From Neorhizobium sp. JUb45 (GTDB lineage Bacteria > Pseudomonadota > Alphaproteobacteria > Rhizobiales > Rhizobiaceae), in contig NZ_SLYW01000004.1 in NCBI RefSeq assembly GCF_004343585.1, positions 310,001-374,000 of the forward strand: a stretch of DNA of 64,000 nucleotides, read 5' to 3'. The notes below the pieces were generated by a model. It had not been told where the DNA came from. It saw only the letters and a program-made list of their open reading frames with translations, and ran no database searches. A program made the translations under genes and the position numbers. Each line of letters starts with the position of its first letter. Within the stretch, counting starts at the first letter, position 1. Positions 35,896 through 45,253 of the stretch are shown here, in pieces.

Positions 35896-36555
35896 TCAGG
35901 CCGGCTTCCCGACGGCAACACCGATGGCACGACGAAGATCGTCGATGCCCCCCGCCTTTTCCGATGAGGTCGCCAGCACTTCCGGGAAGGCCGCCGGCCG
36001 CTTGCGAATTTTTTCCGTCGTTTCCGCGAGCAGTTTAGCGACGCCGGGCGCCTTGATCTTGTCGGTCTTGGTCAGCACGACCTGATAGGACACAGCCGCC
36101 TTGTCGAGCAGGTCCAGCACTTCATCGTCGTTCTTCTTGATGCCGTGACGGCTGTCGATCAGCACGTAGACGCGCTTCAGCGTGGACCGGCCACGCAGAT
36201 AATCGAAGACCAGCTTGGTCCAGTTGTCGACCAGTTCCTTCGGCGCCTGCGCATAACCGTAACCGGGCATGTCGACGATCGCCATCGGCGGCAGGTCGCC
36301 CGCCTGGCCGGAAAAACCATCGGGAACGAAATAGTTGAGTTCCTGCGTGCGGCCTGGCGTGTTCGATGTGCGCGCCAGTCCCTTCTTGGCCACCAGCGCA
36401 TTGATCAGCGACGACTTGCCGACATTGGAGCGGCCGGCAAAGGCCACTTCCAGCGGGCCTTCCGGCGGCAGGAAATCCATCGAAGGCACGCCACGGATGA
36501 AGATCCAGGGGCGGCCGAACAGTGGCTTGGCGTCCATGTTTCCGTCAGTGGGCAT
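35896..36555 (-). CDS. engB: Ribosome biogenesis GTP-binding protein YsxC/EngB
   Basis: An essential GTPase for 50S subunit assembly, 219 residues. The G motifs are intact: G1 [10 protein letters not shown] (near residue 40), G3 DMPGYGYA (near 94) and G4 TKTDK (near 160). It lies after yidC on the minus strand but beyond an intrinsic terminator at 36653. argB would be its usual neighbour and is now on the far side of the sigma/fasciclin trio. Confidence 0.95.
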   Translation of the reverse strand: MPTDGNMDAKPLFGRPWIFIRGVPSMDFLPPEGPLEVAFAGRSNVGKSSLINALVAKKGLARTSNTPGRTQELNYFVPDGFSGQAGDLPPMAIVDMPGYGYAQAPKELVDNWTKLVFDYLRGRSTLKRVYVLIDSRHGIKKNDDEVLDLLDKAAVSYQVVLTKTDKIKAPGVAKLLAETTEKIRKRPAAFPEVLATSSEKAGGIDDLRRAIGVAVGKPA

Positions 36556-36652
36556 TGGTGTTGGTGTCCTGTCTTTGATCCGAAGGCTCGGGCTTCGTGG
36601 TTTTGGGCCGCAATGTCAAGCTTTGCGGGTTAAGGGCAGCCGGCAACGCCCA

Positions 36653-36680
36653 AAGAAAAACCCCGCCGAAGCAGGGTTTC
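36653..36680 (-). terminator. Rho-independent terminator after yidC
   Basis: Minus strand AAACCCTGC-TTCG-GCGGGGTTT forms a nine-pair stem with a UUCG tetraloop and runs into TTTTTC. It sits just past the yidC stop and before engB. Confidence 0.9.
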
Positions 36681-36686
36681 TCATGC

Positions 36687-38498
36687 TTATTTCTTGTCTT
36701 CGGCGGGCTTTTCCGCCGGTGGCTTTTTCTTGAACATGCTCGCCAGATTTCCGAACAGTTCGATCTTGGCGCCGTGGCGCTTCATGATGATCGCCTGCTG
36801 GGTGACCGAGAGCGTGTTGTTCCAGGCCCAGTAGATGACCAGACCGGCCGGGAAGCTTGCCAGCATGAAGGTGAAGACCAGCGGCATCCAGGTGAAGATC
36901 ATCGCCTGGGTCGGATCCGGAGGCGTCGGGTTCATGCGCATCTGCACGAACATGGTGACACCCATGACCAGCGGCCATACACCGATCATCAGCGCATGCG
37001 GCACGTCGTAGGGCAAGAGGCCGAAGAGGTTGAACAGCGAGGTTGGGTCCGGCGCCGAAAGGTCCTGGATCCAGCCGAAGAACGGCGCATGGCGCATTTC
37101 GATGGTCACGTAGATGACCTTGTAGAGCGCGAAGAACACCGGGATCTGCAGAAGAACCGGCCAGCAACCCGCGATCGGGTTGATCTTTTCTTCCTTGTAC
37201 AGCTCCATCATGCCCTTTTGCAGGGCCATGCGGTCGTCGCCATGCTTGGCCTTCAGCTCTTCCATCTTCGGCTGAACGCGCTTCATGTTGGCCATCGAAG
37301 CATACTGCTTGCTGGCCAGCGGGAAGAAGATCGCCTTGACGACGATAGTGGTGAGCAGGATGGCGACACCAAAGTTGCCGACGTGACGGAAGAAGAAGTC
37401 CATCAGCTGGAACATCGGCTTGGTGAAGAACCAGAACCAGCCCCAGTCGATCATGCGGTCGAACAGCGGGATCGAGAACTGGGTTTCATACTGCGAGATC
37501 AGCGGCACTTCCTTGGCGCCGGCGAAAAGCAGGTTCTTCAACTCGGTCGAGCCATTCGGCTGGATGGTGACATTGTCGGTCTTGAAGTCGGCCTGGTAAC
37601 GCGGCTGACCATCGGTGAAGTGCGAATAACGCGACTCGTAGGCAACGGCCTGCGGCGGTACGAGAGCTGCTGCCCAGTACTTGTCGGTGATGCCGAGCCA
37701 GCCACCGGTCGCCTTCGGATGCGTGACGTTCTCTTTTTCGATGTTCGAATAGGTGTTTTCCGAAAGGCTGCCATCGGTGCCCGCGACGCCGAGGAAACCT
37801 TCATGGATAACCCAGACCGAAGGTGTTGCCGGCTTGTTGTAGCGGGTGACGCGGCCATAGGAGCCGATGTTGATGGCGGCAGCGGTCGGGTTGTCGATCT
37901 TGTCGTCAATCGTCAGCATGTAATGCTCGTCGACGGAGATCTTGCGGGTGAAAACCACGCCCTTGTCGTTGGTCCAGGTCAGGGTGACCGGGGTCTGCAC
38001 AGTGACCTTTTCGCCGCTGGCGACGGTCCACTGGGTGCCGGGGCCCGGAACGCTGCCGGAATCGGCGCTACCGACAAAGCCGACTTCGCTGAAATAACCG
38101 TCCTTGGTGTCGGCCGGGGAGAACAGCGTGATGAGCGGGCTCGAGTCATCCACGGTCTCGTGGTACTCGCGCAGCTTCAAATCGTCGAAGCGCGCGCCGG
38201 TCAGGTTGATCGAGCCGGACAGTGCCGGTGTATCGATGACAACGCGCGGCGACTTGGCAAGCGATTCTTCACGTGTGGCCGTGGCCTGAGCCTGTGTTGC
38301 GCCCGGAAGGCCGGTGGTCGGCGAGGTCGCGCCCGGGCTTTCCGGGTTGATGGTCTGCTGCTGCGCCTGCTGGGCCTTGAGGGCCTCGTCGGCGCGCTGC
38401 TGGGCTTCCATGCGCGGGCCCATATAGAGGAACTGCCAGGCAAGGACGATCAGGACCGATAGTCCGATCGCGATGAAGTAATTACGGTTTTTTTCCAT
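36687..38498 (-). CDS. yidC: Membrane protein insertase YidC
   Basis: Inserts proteins into the inner membrane, alone or with SecYEG. The 603-residue protein starts with a membrane segment ([20 protein letters not shown]) after MEKNR, then a linker of Gln/Ala residues, a large periplasmic beta-rich domain (about 80-360), and a C-terminal five-helix core ([22 protein letters not shown] near residue 470 is the conserved hydrophilic-groove region). A second ATG one codon upstream gives a shorter spacer from AGGA; the second ATG is preferred. Its 5' end overlaps rnpA by 17 bases. Confidence 0.95.
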   Translation of the reverse strand: MEKNRNYFIAIGLSVLIVLAWQFLYMGPRMEAQQRADEALKAQQAQQQTINPESPGATSPTTGLPGATQAQATATREESLAKSPRVVIDTPALSGSINLTGARFDDLKLREYHETVDDSSPLITLFSPADTKDGYFSEVGFVGSADSGSVPGPGTQWTVASGEKVTVQTPVTLTWTNDKGVVFTRKISVDEHYMLTIDDKIDNPTAAAINIGSYGRVTRYNKPATPSVWVIHEGFLGVAGTDGSLSENTYSNIEKENVTHPKATGGWLGITDKYWAAALVPPQAVAYESRYSHFTDGQPRYQADFKTDNVTIQPNGSTELKNLLFAGAKEVPLISQYETQFSIPLFDRMIDWGWFWFFTKPMFQLMDFFFRHVGNFGVAILLTTIVVKAIFFPLASKQYASMANMKRVQPKMEELKAKHGDDRMALQKGMMELYKEEKINPIAGCWPVLLQIPVFFALYKVIYVTIEMRHAPFFGWIQDLSAPDPTSLFNLFGLLPYDVPHALMIGVWPLVMGVTMFVQMRMNPTPPDPTQAMIFTWMPLVFTFMLASFPAGLVIYWAWNNTLSVTQQAIIMKRHGAKIELFGNLASMFKKKPPAEKPAEDKK

Positions 38499-38904
38499 CA
38501 TGCTTTCCTGGGGCGGAGTTCCTCGGATTGCCTTGTCTCGGGCGGCTCTCGATGCGCTGGGAAAGCGCGGCCTCCAAGTCGGCAAAATTCGCCGTCAGCA
38601 CTTCGCGTCGGGCGACAATGACATAATCGTGTCCGTCTTTCATTGCAATTGCGGCACTGTGCCCGACGGCTGCCTTGAGCCGTCTGCGCATGCGGTTTCT
38701 CTCAACCGCGTTGCCATGCTTCTTGGTGACGGTGAACCCGACGCGGGCACCGGTATCCGGTTCCTGGCGGTCGAGAACTTCCAGAAGGAAGAATTTGCCC
38801 TTGCGGCGTTCTCCTTCCCGGACACGCAGAAACTGCGGACGGCTTTTCAGCCGCCCGACAGCGTTTTTCGGAGGTTTGTCGTCTTTGGTCGCCCGGTTTG
38901 TCAT
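38482..38904 (-). CDS. rnpA: Ribonuclease P protein component
   Basis: The 140-residue basic protein subunit of RNase P. The RNR motif appears as [17 protein letters not shown] near residue 68, after [12 protein letters not shown] longer N-terminal frame (start near 39024) overlaps rpmH and is not needed. A 25-residue polar leader ([19 protein letters not shown]) precedes the core, and a basic tail with [11 protein letters not shown] follows. It sits between rpmH and yidC, the classic order. Confidence 0.93.
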   Translation of the reverse strand: MTNRATKDDKPPKNAVGRLKSRPQFLRVREGERRKGKFFLLEVLDRQEPDTGARVGFTVTKKHGNAVERNRMRRRLKAAVGHSAAIAMKDGHDYVIVARREVLTANFADLEAALSQRIESRPRQGNPRNSAPGKHDGKKP

Positions 38905-38917
38905 CGGGCAGCCGGCC

Positions 38918-39052
38918 TTAGGCCGAAAGACGCTTGCGGCCGCGTGCGCGGCGAGCAGCCAGAACCTTCTGGCCACCATTGGTTGCCATGCGCGAGCGGA
39001 AACCGTGACGACGCTTGCGAACAAGCTTGGACGGCTGGTAGGTACGCTTCAT
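38918..39052 (-). CDS. rpmH: 50S ribosomal protein L34
   Basis: The 44-residue basic ribosomal protein, start [20 protein letters not shown] and end [12 protein letters not shown], with lengths matching bacterial L34. A longer frame upstream is not used. It is the first gene of the rpmH-rnpA-yidC operon; a good housekeeping promoter lies about 120 bp upstream (39176-39204). Confidence 0.98.
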   Translation of the reverse strand: MKRTYQPSKLVRKRRHGFRSRMATNGGQKVLAARRARGRKRLSA

Positions 39053-39489
39053 TTTTTTAATACCGCGGTGTGCGGCCCTTCTTGGGTTTGCTTCAAAGAG
39101 CAAGAGCGTTGCGAAAGAAACGTTCCGGCACAGGCCTGCGATGACGCGGGACCGGGTGGCCGGACGTTGGCGGGCTTATAAGGGCAGTAGCGCGCGAAAG
39201 TCAATCACCGAAGGCTTTAAAGCGCCATTGGGCGCCGCCGGATCGTTTGCTGCGATGCGGCGATTTTCAGCATTTGCGTTGTGCGCTGCAATAAATACTT
39301 CCGCTGGTTGAGTTTATGATCAAAGTATATCCTGGGATGTATTTGATTTAAAAGAATATATCTGTCCGAATTATTTATTGTCGAAAGTTTTTATTAAAAT
39401 GCAAATGATAGTTCTGCCGGATCAGGTCCGGTTTTCCCAGTTTTGTTCTGCGTAGCGCCGTGTCCGTCGTACCTTGTGGGGGAGGTTTC
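39053..39489. other. Intergenic region between rpmH and the chemoreceptor gene
   Basis: A 437-bp divergent region. Its rpmH-proximal half holds the rpmH leader and promoter. From about 39280 to 39420 it becomes AT-rich (for example TTTATTAAAATGC near 39390) and should hold the promoter of the chemoreceptor gene; no clear motif was recognised. Confidence 0.6.
39176..39204 (-). promoter_or_regulatory. Sigma-70 type promoter for rpmH-rnpA-yidC
   Basis: Minus strand TTGACT, 17 bases, TTATAA. This matches the housekeeping pattern well. The expected transcript starts near 39169, giving a leader of about 115 bases before the rpmH ATG. Confidence 0.75.
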
Positions 39490-41544
39490 ATGAAAATCCG
39501 TGGCAGAATTAATTTACTCGTAGGCCTGATGAGCCTGGTCGCCTTTGCGATCGGCGGCCTGTCGTTGTTCACCATCCTTGAGTATCAGGAACGCGTCGAT
39601 ATCTCCGAGGCGGCTTCGGATCGTGTTTATAACGGCGAGCACCTGAACCGTATTGTTACGGCTGTCGTCATGGAGGCACGCGGTATCTACGCTGCAGACA
39701 CCACCGCCAGCGCCGAGCCTTTTGCGAAAGGCGTTCTGGCCAACCTCGATGAAATGTCCAAGGTGATCGCAGACTGGCAGTTGCTTGTTCCTGCCGCACA
39801 GCGGGCTGATTTCGATGTGATCTCCGCCCAGTCTCGTGCCTTTATTCAGTTCCGTTCCGAAACCGTCCGGCTGGTGCGTGAACAGGGACCTGAAGCCGCT
39901 GCAATACAGGGAAATAACGAAGCCAATCGTGCAAATCGCAAGGCGTTTCAGGCCAGCATCGACAAGGTCGTCGCCGCGGATCAGGCGGAACTGGTGTCGA
40001 TTGGCGAAGGGCTGCATGTCTTCAGCAAGACCGTTCTCCTGCTGGTATCTGCCGTCACCGTTTTCGGCGTCCTGATCGGTGCAGCATTCGGCCTGATCAC
40101 CGGCCGTCGCCATCTCAGCAATCCGATCGTCGAGCTGACCGGCGCGATGACGCGTATCGCCGGTGGCGATTTCGGCACGCAGGTACCGTCGACCGGCCGC
40201 AAGGACGAGATCGGCGACATGGCAGCCGCTGTCGAAGTGTTCAAGCGCAATGGTCTCGAAGTGTCGCGCATGAATGCCAGCGAAGCCGATCTGCGCGGCA
40301 AGAACGAAGAATTCCGTCGCCGCATGGCCGAAGTGGTGACCGCCGCTGTCGGTGGTGATTTCACCCGCCGCATCAACCATTCCTTCGGCGAACCGGGCCT
40401 TGATACTTTTGGCCGCGATGTCGATCAGCTTGTCGGCAGTGTCGATACGGGCGTGTCCGAAGTCCGCCGTGTCGTCGCCAGCTTGGCGGAAGGTGATCTG
40501 ACGCAATCCATGCGCGGCGAGTTCCGTGGTGCCTTTGCGGAACTGCAGCAGAATGTCGAAGGCGCCATGGGCAACCTGCGCACCACGATGAAGGACGTGC
40601 GCGGCGCAACCACCTCGATCAACGACAATTCCAACGAATTGCGTTCGGCAACCGACGACCTTTCCAAGCGCACCGAACAGCAGGCTGCGGCGCTTGAGGA
40701 AACCTCGGCGGCACTCGACCAGATCATGGCCGTGGTGCGTAATTCCGCCGATCGTGCCCAGGAAGCCAGCACGATGGTGACGGAAGCCAAGCACAGCGCT
40801 GCCCAGTCGGGCACGGTGGTGCGCAGTGCCGTCGATGCCATGGGCCGGATCGAACAGGCCTCGCGTGAAATCAGCCAGATCATCAATGTCATCGACGAGA
40901 TCGCTTTCCAGACCAACCTTCTGGCACTGAATGCCGGAGTCGAGGCGGCACGCGCCGGTGAGGCGGGCAAGGGCTTTGCAGTCGTGGCGCAGGAAGTGCG
41001 CGAGCTTGCCCAGCGCTCCGCCAATGCCGCCAAAGACATCAAGGGGCTGATCACCAAGTCCGGTCAGGAAGTGTCGAGCGGTGTCACGCTGGTGCAGAAG
41101 ACCGGTGAAGCGCTGACCGAGATCGAAAGTCGCGTTCACAGCATCAACGACCATATCCATTCGATTGCAACGGCTGCCCGCGAACAGGCCACCGGCCTTG
41201 CCGAGGTCAATACCGCCGTCAACCAGATGGATCAGGTGACGCAGAAGAACGCCGCCATGGTGGAGGAAACCTCGGCCGCCACGCACAAGCTGTCGTCGGA
41301 AGCCAACCATCTGTTCGGTCTGGTGTCCCGGTTTGACATCGGCGCGGGCGCCGGTTCAGGCAATGTCGCGGCACCACGTATTGCCGCCGCCGGCAATGTT
41401 CGCGCCGTTGCTGCGGATACCCGGCCGTCTGCGCATGTTTCTCCGGCCCGCCGCATGGTTGGCACGCTCGCCCGTGCCTTTGGTGGCGCAGGTGCCGCAG
41501 CAGCAGTCTCCGCCCCATCCGGCGATAGCTGGGAAGAGTTCTGA
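39490..41544 (+). CDS. Methyl-accepting chemotaxis protein
   Basis: A 684-residue transmembrane chemoreceptor. A first membrane helix (LLVGLMSLVAFAIGGLSLF) is followed by a periplasmic region of about 150 residues and a second helix (TVLLLVSAVTVFGVLIGAAFGLI, near residue 186). Two HAMP-like segments follow (GGDFGTQVPSTGRKDEIGDM and LAEGDLTQSMRGEFRGA). The signalling domain has the hairpin tip INVIDEIAFQTNLLALNAGVEAARAGE (partly: DEIAFQTNLLALNAGVEAAR). The C-terminus ends DSWEEF, an xWxxF pentapeptide that should tether CheR/CheB. The ligand is not deducible. Confidence 0.95.
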   Translation: MKIRGRINLLVGLMSLVAFAIGGLSLFTILEYQERVDISEAASDRVYNGEHLNRIVTAVVMEARGIYAADTTASAEPFAKGVLANLDEMSKVIADWQLLVPAAQRADFDVISAQSRAFIQFRSETVRLVREQGPEAAAIQGNNEANRANRKAFQASIDKVVAADQAELVSIGEGLHVFSKTVLLLVSAVTVFGVLIGAAFGLITGRRHLSNPIVELTGAMTRIAGGDFGTQVPSTGRKDEIGDMAAAVEVFKRNGLEVSRMNASEADLRGKNEEFRRRMAEVVTAAVGGDFTRRINHSFGEPGLDTFGRDVDQLVGSVDTGVSEVRRVVASLAEGDLTQSMRGEFRGAFAELQQNVEGAMGNLRTTMKDVRGATTSINDNSNELRSATDDLSKRTEQQAAALEETSAALDQIMAVVRNSADRAQEASTMVTEAKHSAAQSGTVVRSAVDAMGRIEQASREISQIINVIDEIAFQTNLLALNAGVEAARAGEAGKGFAVVAQEVRELAQRSANAAKDIKGLITKSGQEVSSGVTLVQKTGEALTEIESRVHSINDHIHSIATAAREQATGLAEVNTAVNQMDQVTQKNAAMVEETSAATHKLSSEANHLFGLVSRFDIGAGAGSGNVAAPRIAAAGNVRAVAADTRPSAHVSPARRMVGTLARAFGGAGAAAAVSAPSGDSWEEF

Positions 41545-41581
41545 TCGCCTGACAACGTCGACTTACCGATGCAACAAAACA

Positions 41582-41610
41582 ACGGCGGCCGCCAAAACGG
41601 CCGCCGTCTT
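41582..41610 (+). terminator. Hairpin terminator after the chemoreceptor gene
   Basis: ACGGCGGCC and GGCCGCCGT form a perfect 9-bp stem around an eight-base loop, followed by a short CTTCGTTCT pyrimidine tail; 37 bp after the stop. Confidence 0.75.
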
Positions 41611-41721
41611 CGTTCTGCGCAGTCTCTCTTGGCAAAGGATTGGAAAAATCCCCATCTCCCGCTAATATGAAGTCTCGTCGGCGCAATGATTTTCGCCGGT
41701 ATGCATGCCATGGAGAAACGC

Positions 41722-43224
41722 ATGACAGACGATGCGGCGCTTATGCCTCGGGAAGCCGAGACGCGCCCAGCGGCCGATTTTCCGCTGGAGCCGATGCCGC
41801 GCGTTTTTGGTGGCCTGTCGGGGCGCCTTCTCTGGCTCACCGTGATTTTTGTCATGCTGGCCGAAATCCTGATCTTTGTGCCGACCGTTGCCAACATGCG
41901 CGATGGCTGGTTGCGGGATCGTCTGGATACGGCCGCTGCCGCCGGCATCGTCATCGATGGTCTCCAACCGGCAGAACTGCCGCGTGCCGTTCAGGATGAT
42001 ACGCTGCTTGCCACCGGCACCAAGGTCATCGCGCTGCGCAAGGATGGCACCTCGCGGCTTCTGGCCGCCATGGATATGCCGCCGCAGGTCGATGAACAGA
42101 TCGATCTTGCCGCGCAGACGCCGCTGACGTCGATGCGTGATTCTCTCGAAACGCTGGTATTCGGCGGCAATCGCATCATGCGCGTTTACGGGCCGATCGG
42201 CGAAAGCGACATGATCATCGAGCTGGTGATGAGCGACAAAGCCCTGCACAAGGCCATGCTCAGCTTCTCCCGAGACATGTTCATCCTGTCCTTGATGATC
42301 TCGCTGATCACCGCCTTCATGATCTATGTCGCCATCAACCGCATGATGATCAAACCGATCCGCCGCTTGACGCGCGGCATGCAGATCTTTTCCGAGCACC
42401 CTGAAGATCCCGGCCGGCTGTTCAGTCCGGCCAAGGAAAAGGGTGAGCTGGCCGTCGCCGGCCGCCACCTGACGGCCATGCAGGTGGAGCTGCAGCGAAC
42501 GCTGAAACAGCAGAAGAACCTTGCAGACCTCGGCCTCGCCGTCTCCAAGATCAACCACGACATGCGCAACATCCTCGCCTCCGCACAGCTGATGTCGGAC
42601 AGGCTGGTGGATGTCGATGATCCGATGGTGCGCAGCTTTGCGCCAAAACTGTTGCGCACGATCGACCGCGCCGTCGAATATTCCACCGAGGTGCTGGCTT
42701 ACGGGCAGGCCCGCGAGGCGGCACCAAAACGTCGGCGCATCCGTCTTGGTAGTCTCTGCCAGGAGGTGCGGGACATGCTGGCGCTCGATCCCGATGGCGA
42801 GATCGAATATCTGGACCAGATTCCCACAGACCTGGAAGTCGACGCCGATAGCGAGCAGCTGTTTCGCGTCATCCACAATCTGTGCCGCAACGCCGTGCAG
42901 GCGCTCGCACAGGCAGATGTCGTTGATCCGCTCGTCGGCCGTCGTGTCAGCGTCACGGCGCAGCGACTGGGCAGCGTCGTCGGCATCACCATCGATGACA
43001 CCGGGCCGGGCATGCCGCGCAAGGCGCGCGAAAACCTTTTTTCCGCATTTCGTGGTTCGGCCCGCTCCGGTGGCACGGGCTTGGGTCTCGTCATTGCCCG
43101 CGAACTGGTTCTCGCCCATGGCGGCACGATCGGTCTGGTGGAAAAACCGGGACCGGGAACACAGTTCCGCATCGAGATTCCGGATCGTCCTGTTTCCTTC
43201 GAAGACTATCGGGCTCGGGCCTGA
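41722..43224 (+). CDS. Sensor histidine kinase without adjacent response regulator
   Basis: A 500-residue membrane sensor kinase. Membrane helices lie near residues 38-58 (LLWLTVIFVMLAEILIFVP) and 190-215 (FILSLMISLITAFMIYVAI), with a periplasmic part between and a HAMP segment after. The H-box is SKINHDMRNILASAQ (~residue 272), the N-box is IHNLCRNAVQAL (~385), and G1/G2 are DDTGPGMP and GGTGLGL. The ATG at 41722 has a GGAG ribosome site; upstream ATGs at 41686 and 41701 are in frame but lack one. No regulator gene is adjacent, so the partner is unknown. Confidence 0.9.
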   Translation: MTDDAALMPREAETRPAADFPLEPMPRVFGGLSGRLLWLTVIFVMLAEILIFVPTVANMRDGWLRDRLDTAAAAGIVIDGLQPAELPRAVQDDTLLATGTKVIALRKDGTSRLLAAMDMPPQVDEQIDLAAQTPLTSMRDSLETLVFGGNRIMRVYGPIGESDMIIELVMSDKALHKAMLSFSRDMFILSLMISLITAFMIYVAINRMMIKPIRRLTRGMQIFSEHPEDPGRLFSPAKEKGELAVAGRHLTAMQVELQRTLKQQKNLADLGLAVSKINHDMRNILASAQLMSDRLVDVDDPMVRSFAPKLLRTIDRAVEYSTEVLAYGQAREAAPKRRRIRLGSLCQEVRDMLALDPDGEIEYLDQIPTDLEVDADSEQLFRVIHNLCRNAVQALAQADVVDPLVGRRVSVTAQRLGSVVGITIDDTGPGMPRKARENLFSAFRGSARSGGTGLGLVIARELVLAHGGTIGLVEKPGPGTQFRIEIPDRPVSFEDYRARA

Positions 43225-43382
43225 TACGTTTTTCGCAATGAATTCAATGGTGCGTACGACTTATGTCGGTAAAATGACAAATCGGGCGGGAAAATCGCTT
43301 GCATTCGTTTCCGGGACGTTTTAGAGGATCGCCACGCCAGCGGAACACGCCGCTGACGAGGCGGGACACACCGCCGACAGAC

Positions 43383-43459
43383 GCACCCGTAGCTCAGCTG
43401 GATAGAGCACCAGACTACGAATCTGGGGGTCAGGAGTTCGAATCTCTTCGGGTGCGCCA
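43383..43459 (+). tRNA. tRNA-Arg (anticodon ACG)
   Basis: A 77-base tRNA. The acceptor stem is GCACCCG/CGGGTGC, with encoded CCA at 43457-43459. The D-arm has AGCTCAGCTGGATAGAGC, the anticodon stem is CCAGA/TCTGG with loop CTACGAA giving ACG, and the T-loop is GTTCGAATC. It reads arginine CGN codons after A34 deamination. Confidence 0.97.
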
Positions 43460-43536
43460 TTTCTCTTTCCTTTGAAACAGCACAATAACACTGACAAAGC
43501 CGACCGCATTTATGCGTGGCATTGCAGGCTTGTTTC

Positions 43537-43746
43537 TCAAGTCTGCCGCCATATCTTGCCGGCGGCATAACCGAGCGCCAATGTCATCACTGCGACTGCT
43601 ATGCCCGCGCTGATCACGCCCGCTGGCGTGATTCGGGCGCTGGCCTGCATGGTGATGTGTTTTCCGACCCGCATCTCGAAATCGGACCTGATCTCCTCGG
43701 GGTGAGGAAGAGGGGCGGGCAGAAGTGTTTCCTGAACCAATGACAT
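43537..43746 (-). CDS. Small single-pass membrane protein, 69 aa
   Basis: A short protein with a polar N-terminal half (LPAPLPHPEEIRSDFEMRVG) and one hydrophobic helix near the end (AGVISAGIAVAVMTLALGYAAG). A GGGAG site lies seven bases before the ATG, supporting translation. It is divergent from hemN, with an FNR-type box about 100 bp before its start, so it may share redox control. I do not recognise the family. Confidence 0.6.
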   Translation of the reverse strand: MSLVQETLLPAPLPHPEEIRSDFEMRVGKHITMQASARITPAGVISAGIAVAVMTLALGYAAGKIWRQT

Positions 43747-43843
43747 TACGACGCTCCCGTTCGAATGTGGCGCGTTTCCGCGATAGCTGGCTGGATGGCC
43801 AAGCCTACATCATCGCAAGCGCTTTGGGGATGGCGGACGAGAC

Positions 43844-43857
43844 TTGATCGAAGTCAA
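43844..43857. promoter_or_regulatory. FNR/FixK-type box before hemN
   Basis: TTGAT-CGAA-GTCAA matches the anaerobox TTGAT-N4-ATCAA at nine of ten positions. It lies 50 bp before the hemN start. FnrN/FixK-type control of oxygen-independent heme synthesis is well established in rhizobia, so this placement is meaningful. Confidence 0.7.
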
Positions 43858-43906
43858 GGAATTGTCCGCAAGGCCGGCCTAATTTTCGGGCAAACAGGAG
43901 CCCTTC

Positions 43907-45250
43907 ATGCACCCGGATCTCGTCGCCCGTTACGCTGCACCCGTCCCCCGCTACACCAGCTATCCGACCGCCCCGCATTTCCACGCCGGCGTCGGCCCGG
44001 ACGATTATGTGGCATGGCTTGGTGAGCATGATGGTCCGCTCTCGCTTTACCTGCACGTGCCCTTCTGTGACCGCCTCTGTTGGTACTGTGGCTGCCACAC
44101 CAAGCAGGTTAAGCGCTATGATCCGCTGGCAACCTATCTCGATGCCCTGCTGCTGGAAGTCGGCCTCGTCGCGGCTGCCTTGAGGAACCGCCGAAAGGTG
44201 ATCGCCATCCATTTCGGTGGCGGCTCCCCCACCATGATCGCGCCGAAGGATCTGCTGCGGCTGCGGCAGGCGCTCGACAACCATTTCGATATCGCAGAAA
44301 ACTGCGAGATCAGCGTCGAGATCGACCCCGGTTTCGTCGATGAGGAAAAGCTCACCGCCTGGCGCGATTTCGGCGTCACCCGTGCCAGCATCGGCGTGCA
44401 GGATTTCGATGAGGCCGTGCAGAAGGCCATCAACCGTCCGCAGAGTTTTGAGCAGACCGCCTTCGTGGTGCAAACGCTGCGCAAGCTCGGTATCAATGGC
44501 GTCAATCTCGATATCGTCTACGGCCTGCCGCATCAGACCATGGAAAGCGTGGCACGCACGATCGAGCTTTCGCTTGCCATGCAGCCGGATCGGTTTGCCA
44601 TTTTTGGCTATGCGCATGTGCCGTGGATGAAAAAACACCAGACGCTGATCGATGAGCAGGCTCTGCCCGGCATTCAGGATCGGTTCGCCATGGCAGGCCT
44701 TGTGGCCGAACGGCTCGAGGCGGCGGGTTACCTCGCCATCGGTATCGACCACTTTGCCAGGCCCGGAGACAGCCTTGCCACAGCCCTTGAGGCAGGCGAG
44801 GTGCATCGCAATTTCCAGGGTTATACCACCGATGCCGCCCCCGGCCTTGTCGGCCTCGGCGCATCCTCCATCGGCAAGGTCGGCCGGGGTTATGTGCAGA
44901 ACATCGTGGCGACCGGTGAATATATGCGCACCGTCAGGCAAGGCCGTCTGCCTGTTCTGCGCGGCAAGGAGCTGACGGATATCGATCGTGTCGTCGGCGC
45001 CGCCATCGAGGACCTGATGTGCAATTACGCGTTTTCCGTCAGCGATCTGGAACGGCGCTTCGGTTCGGCCGCGGCGGTGCTGCGGCCGGAAGCGGCGCAG
45101 ATCCACCAGCAGGATGGTGACGGCATGACGGCATTCGATGGCGACGTGTTTTCCGTCACCCCGCAGGGCCGCACGTTTGTGCGCACCATTGCCTCACGCT
45201 TCGACCGCTACTTTGGTCAGGGCGCGGCCCGCCACTCGGTTGCAGTCTGA
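43907..45250 (+). CDS. hemN: Oxygen-independent coproporphyrinogen III oxidase HemN
   Basis: Anaerobic step of heme synthesis. The 447-residue radical-SAM enzyme has the motif CDRLCWYCGC (CxxxCxxC) near residue 60 after YLHVPF, then IHFGGGSPTMI near residue 98 and YGLPHQTMES near residue 205. The longer N-terminus (VPRYTSYPTAPHF) marks HemN proper rather than the HemW-type homolog. An FNR-type box lies upstream, so expression should rise at low oxygen. Confidence 0.93.
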   Translation: MHPDLVARYAAPVPRYTSYPTAPHFHAGVGPDDYVAWLGEHDGPLSLYLHVPFCDRLCWYCGCHTKQVKRYDPLATYLDALLLEVGLVAAALRNRRKVIAIHFGGGSPTMIAPKDLLRLRQALDNHFDIAENCEISVEIDPGFVDEEKLTAWRDFGVTRASIGVQDFDEAVQKAINRPQSFEQTAFVVQTLRKLGINGVNLDIVYGLPHQTMESVARTIELSLAMQPDRFAIFGYAHVPWMKKHQTLIDEQALPGIQDRFAMAGLVAERLEAAGYLAIGIDHFARPGDSLATALEAGEVHRNFQGYTTDAAPGLVGLGASSIGKVGRGYVQNIVATGEYMRTVRQGRLPVLRGKELTDIDRVVGAAIEDLMCNYAFSVSDLERRFGSAAAVLRPEAAQIHQQDGDGMTAFDGDVFSVTPQGRTFVRTIASRFDRYFGQGAARHSVAV

Positions 45251-45253
45251 ACG

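Noticed and set aside
36597..38462. 621-aa plus-strand ORF opposite yidC
   Set aside because: Antisense shadow with no domain; yidC is unambiguous.
43206..43568. 120-aa minus-strand ORF (AHPKRFELLTPRFVV...) across the tRNA gene
   Set aside because: It is the reverse complement of tRNA-Arg; such ORFs are a frequent misannotation.
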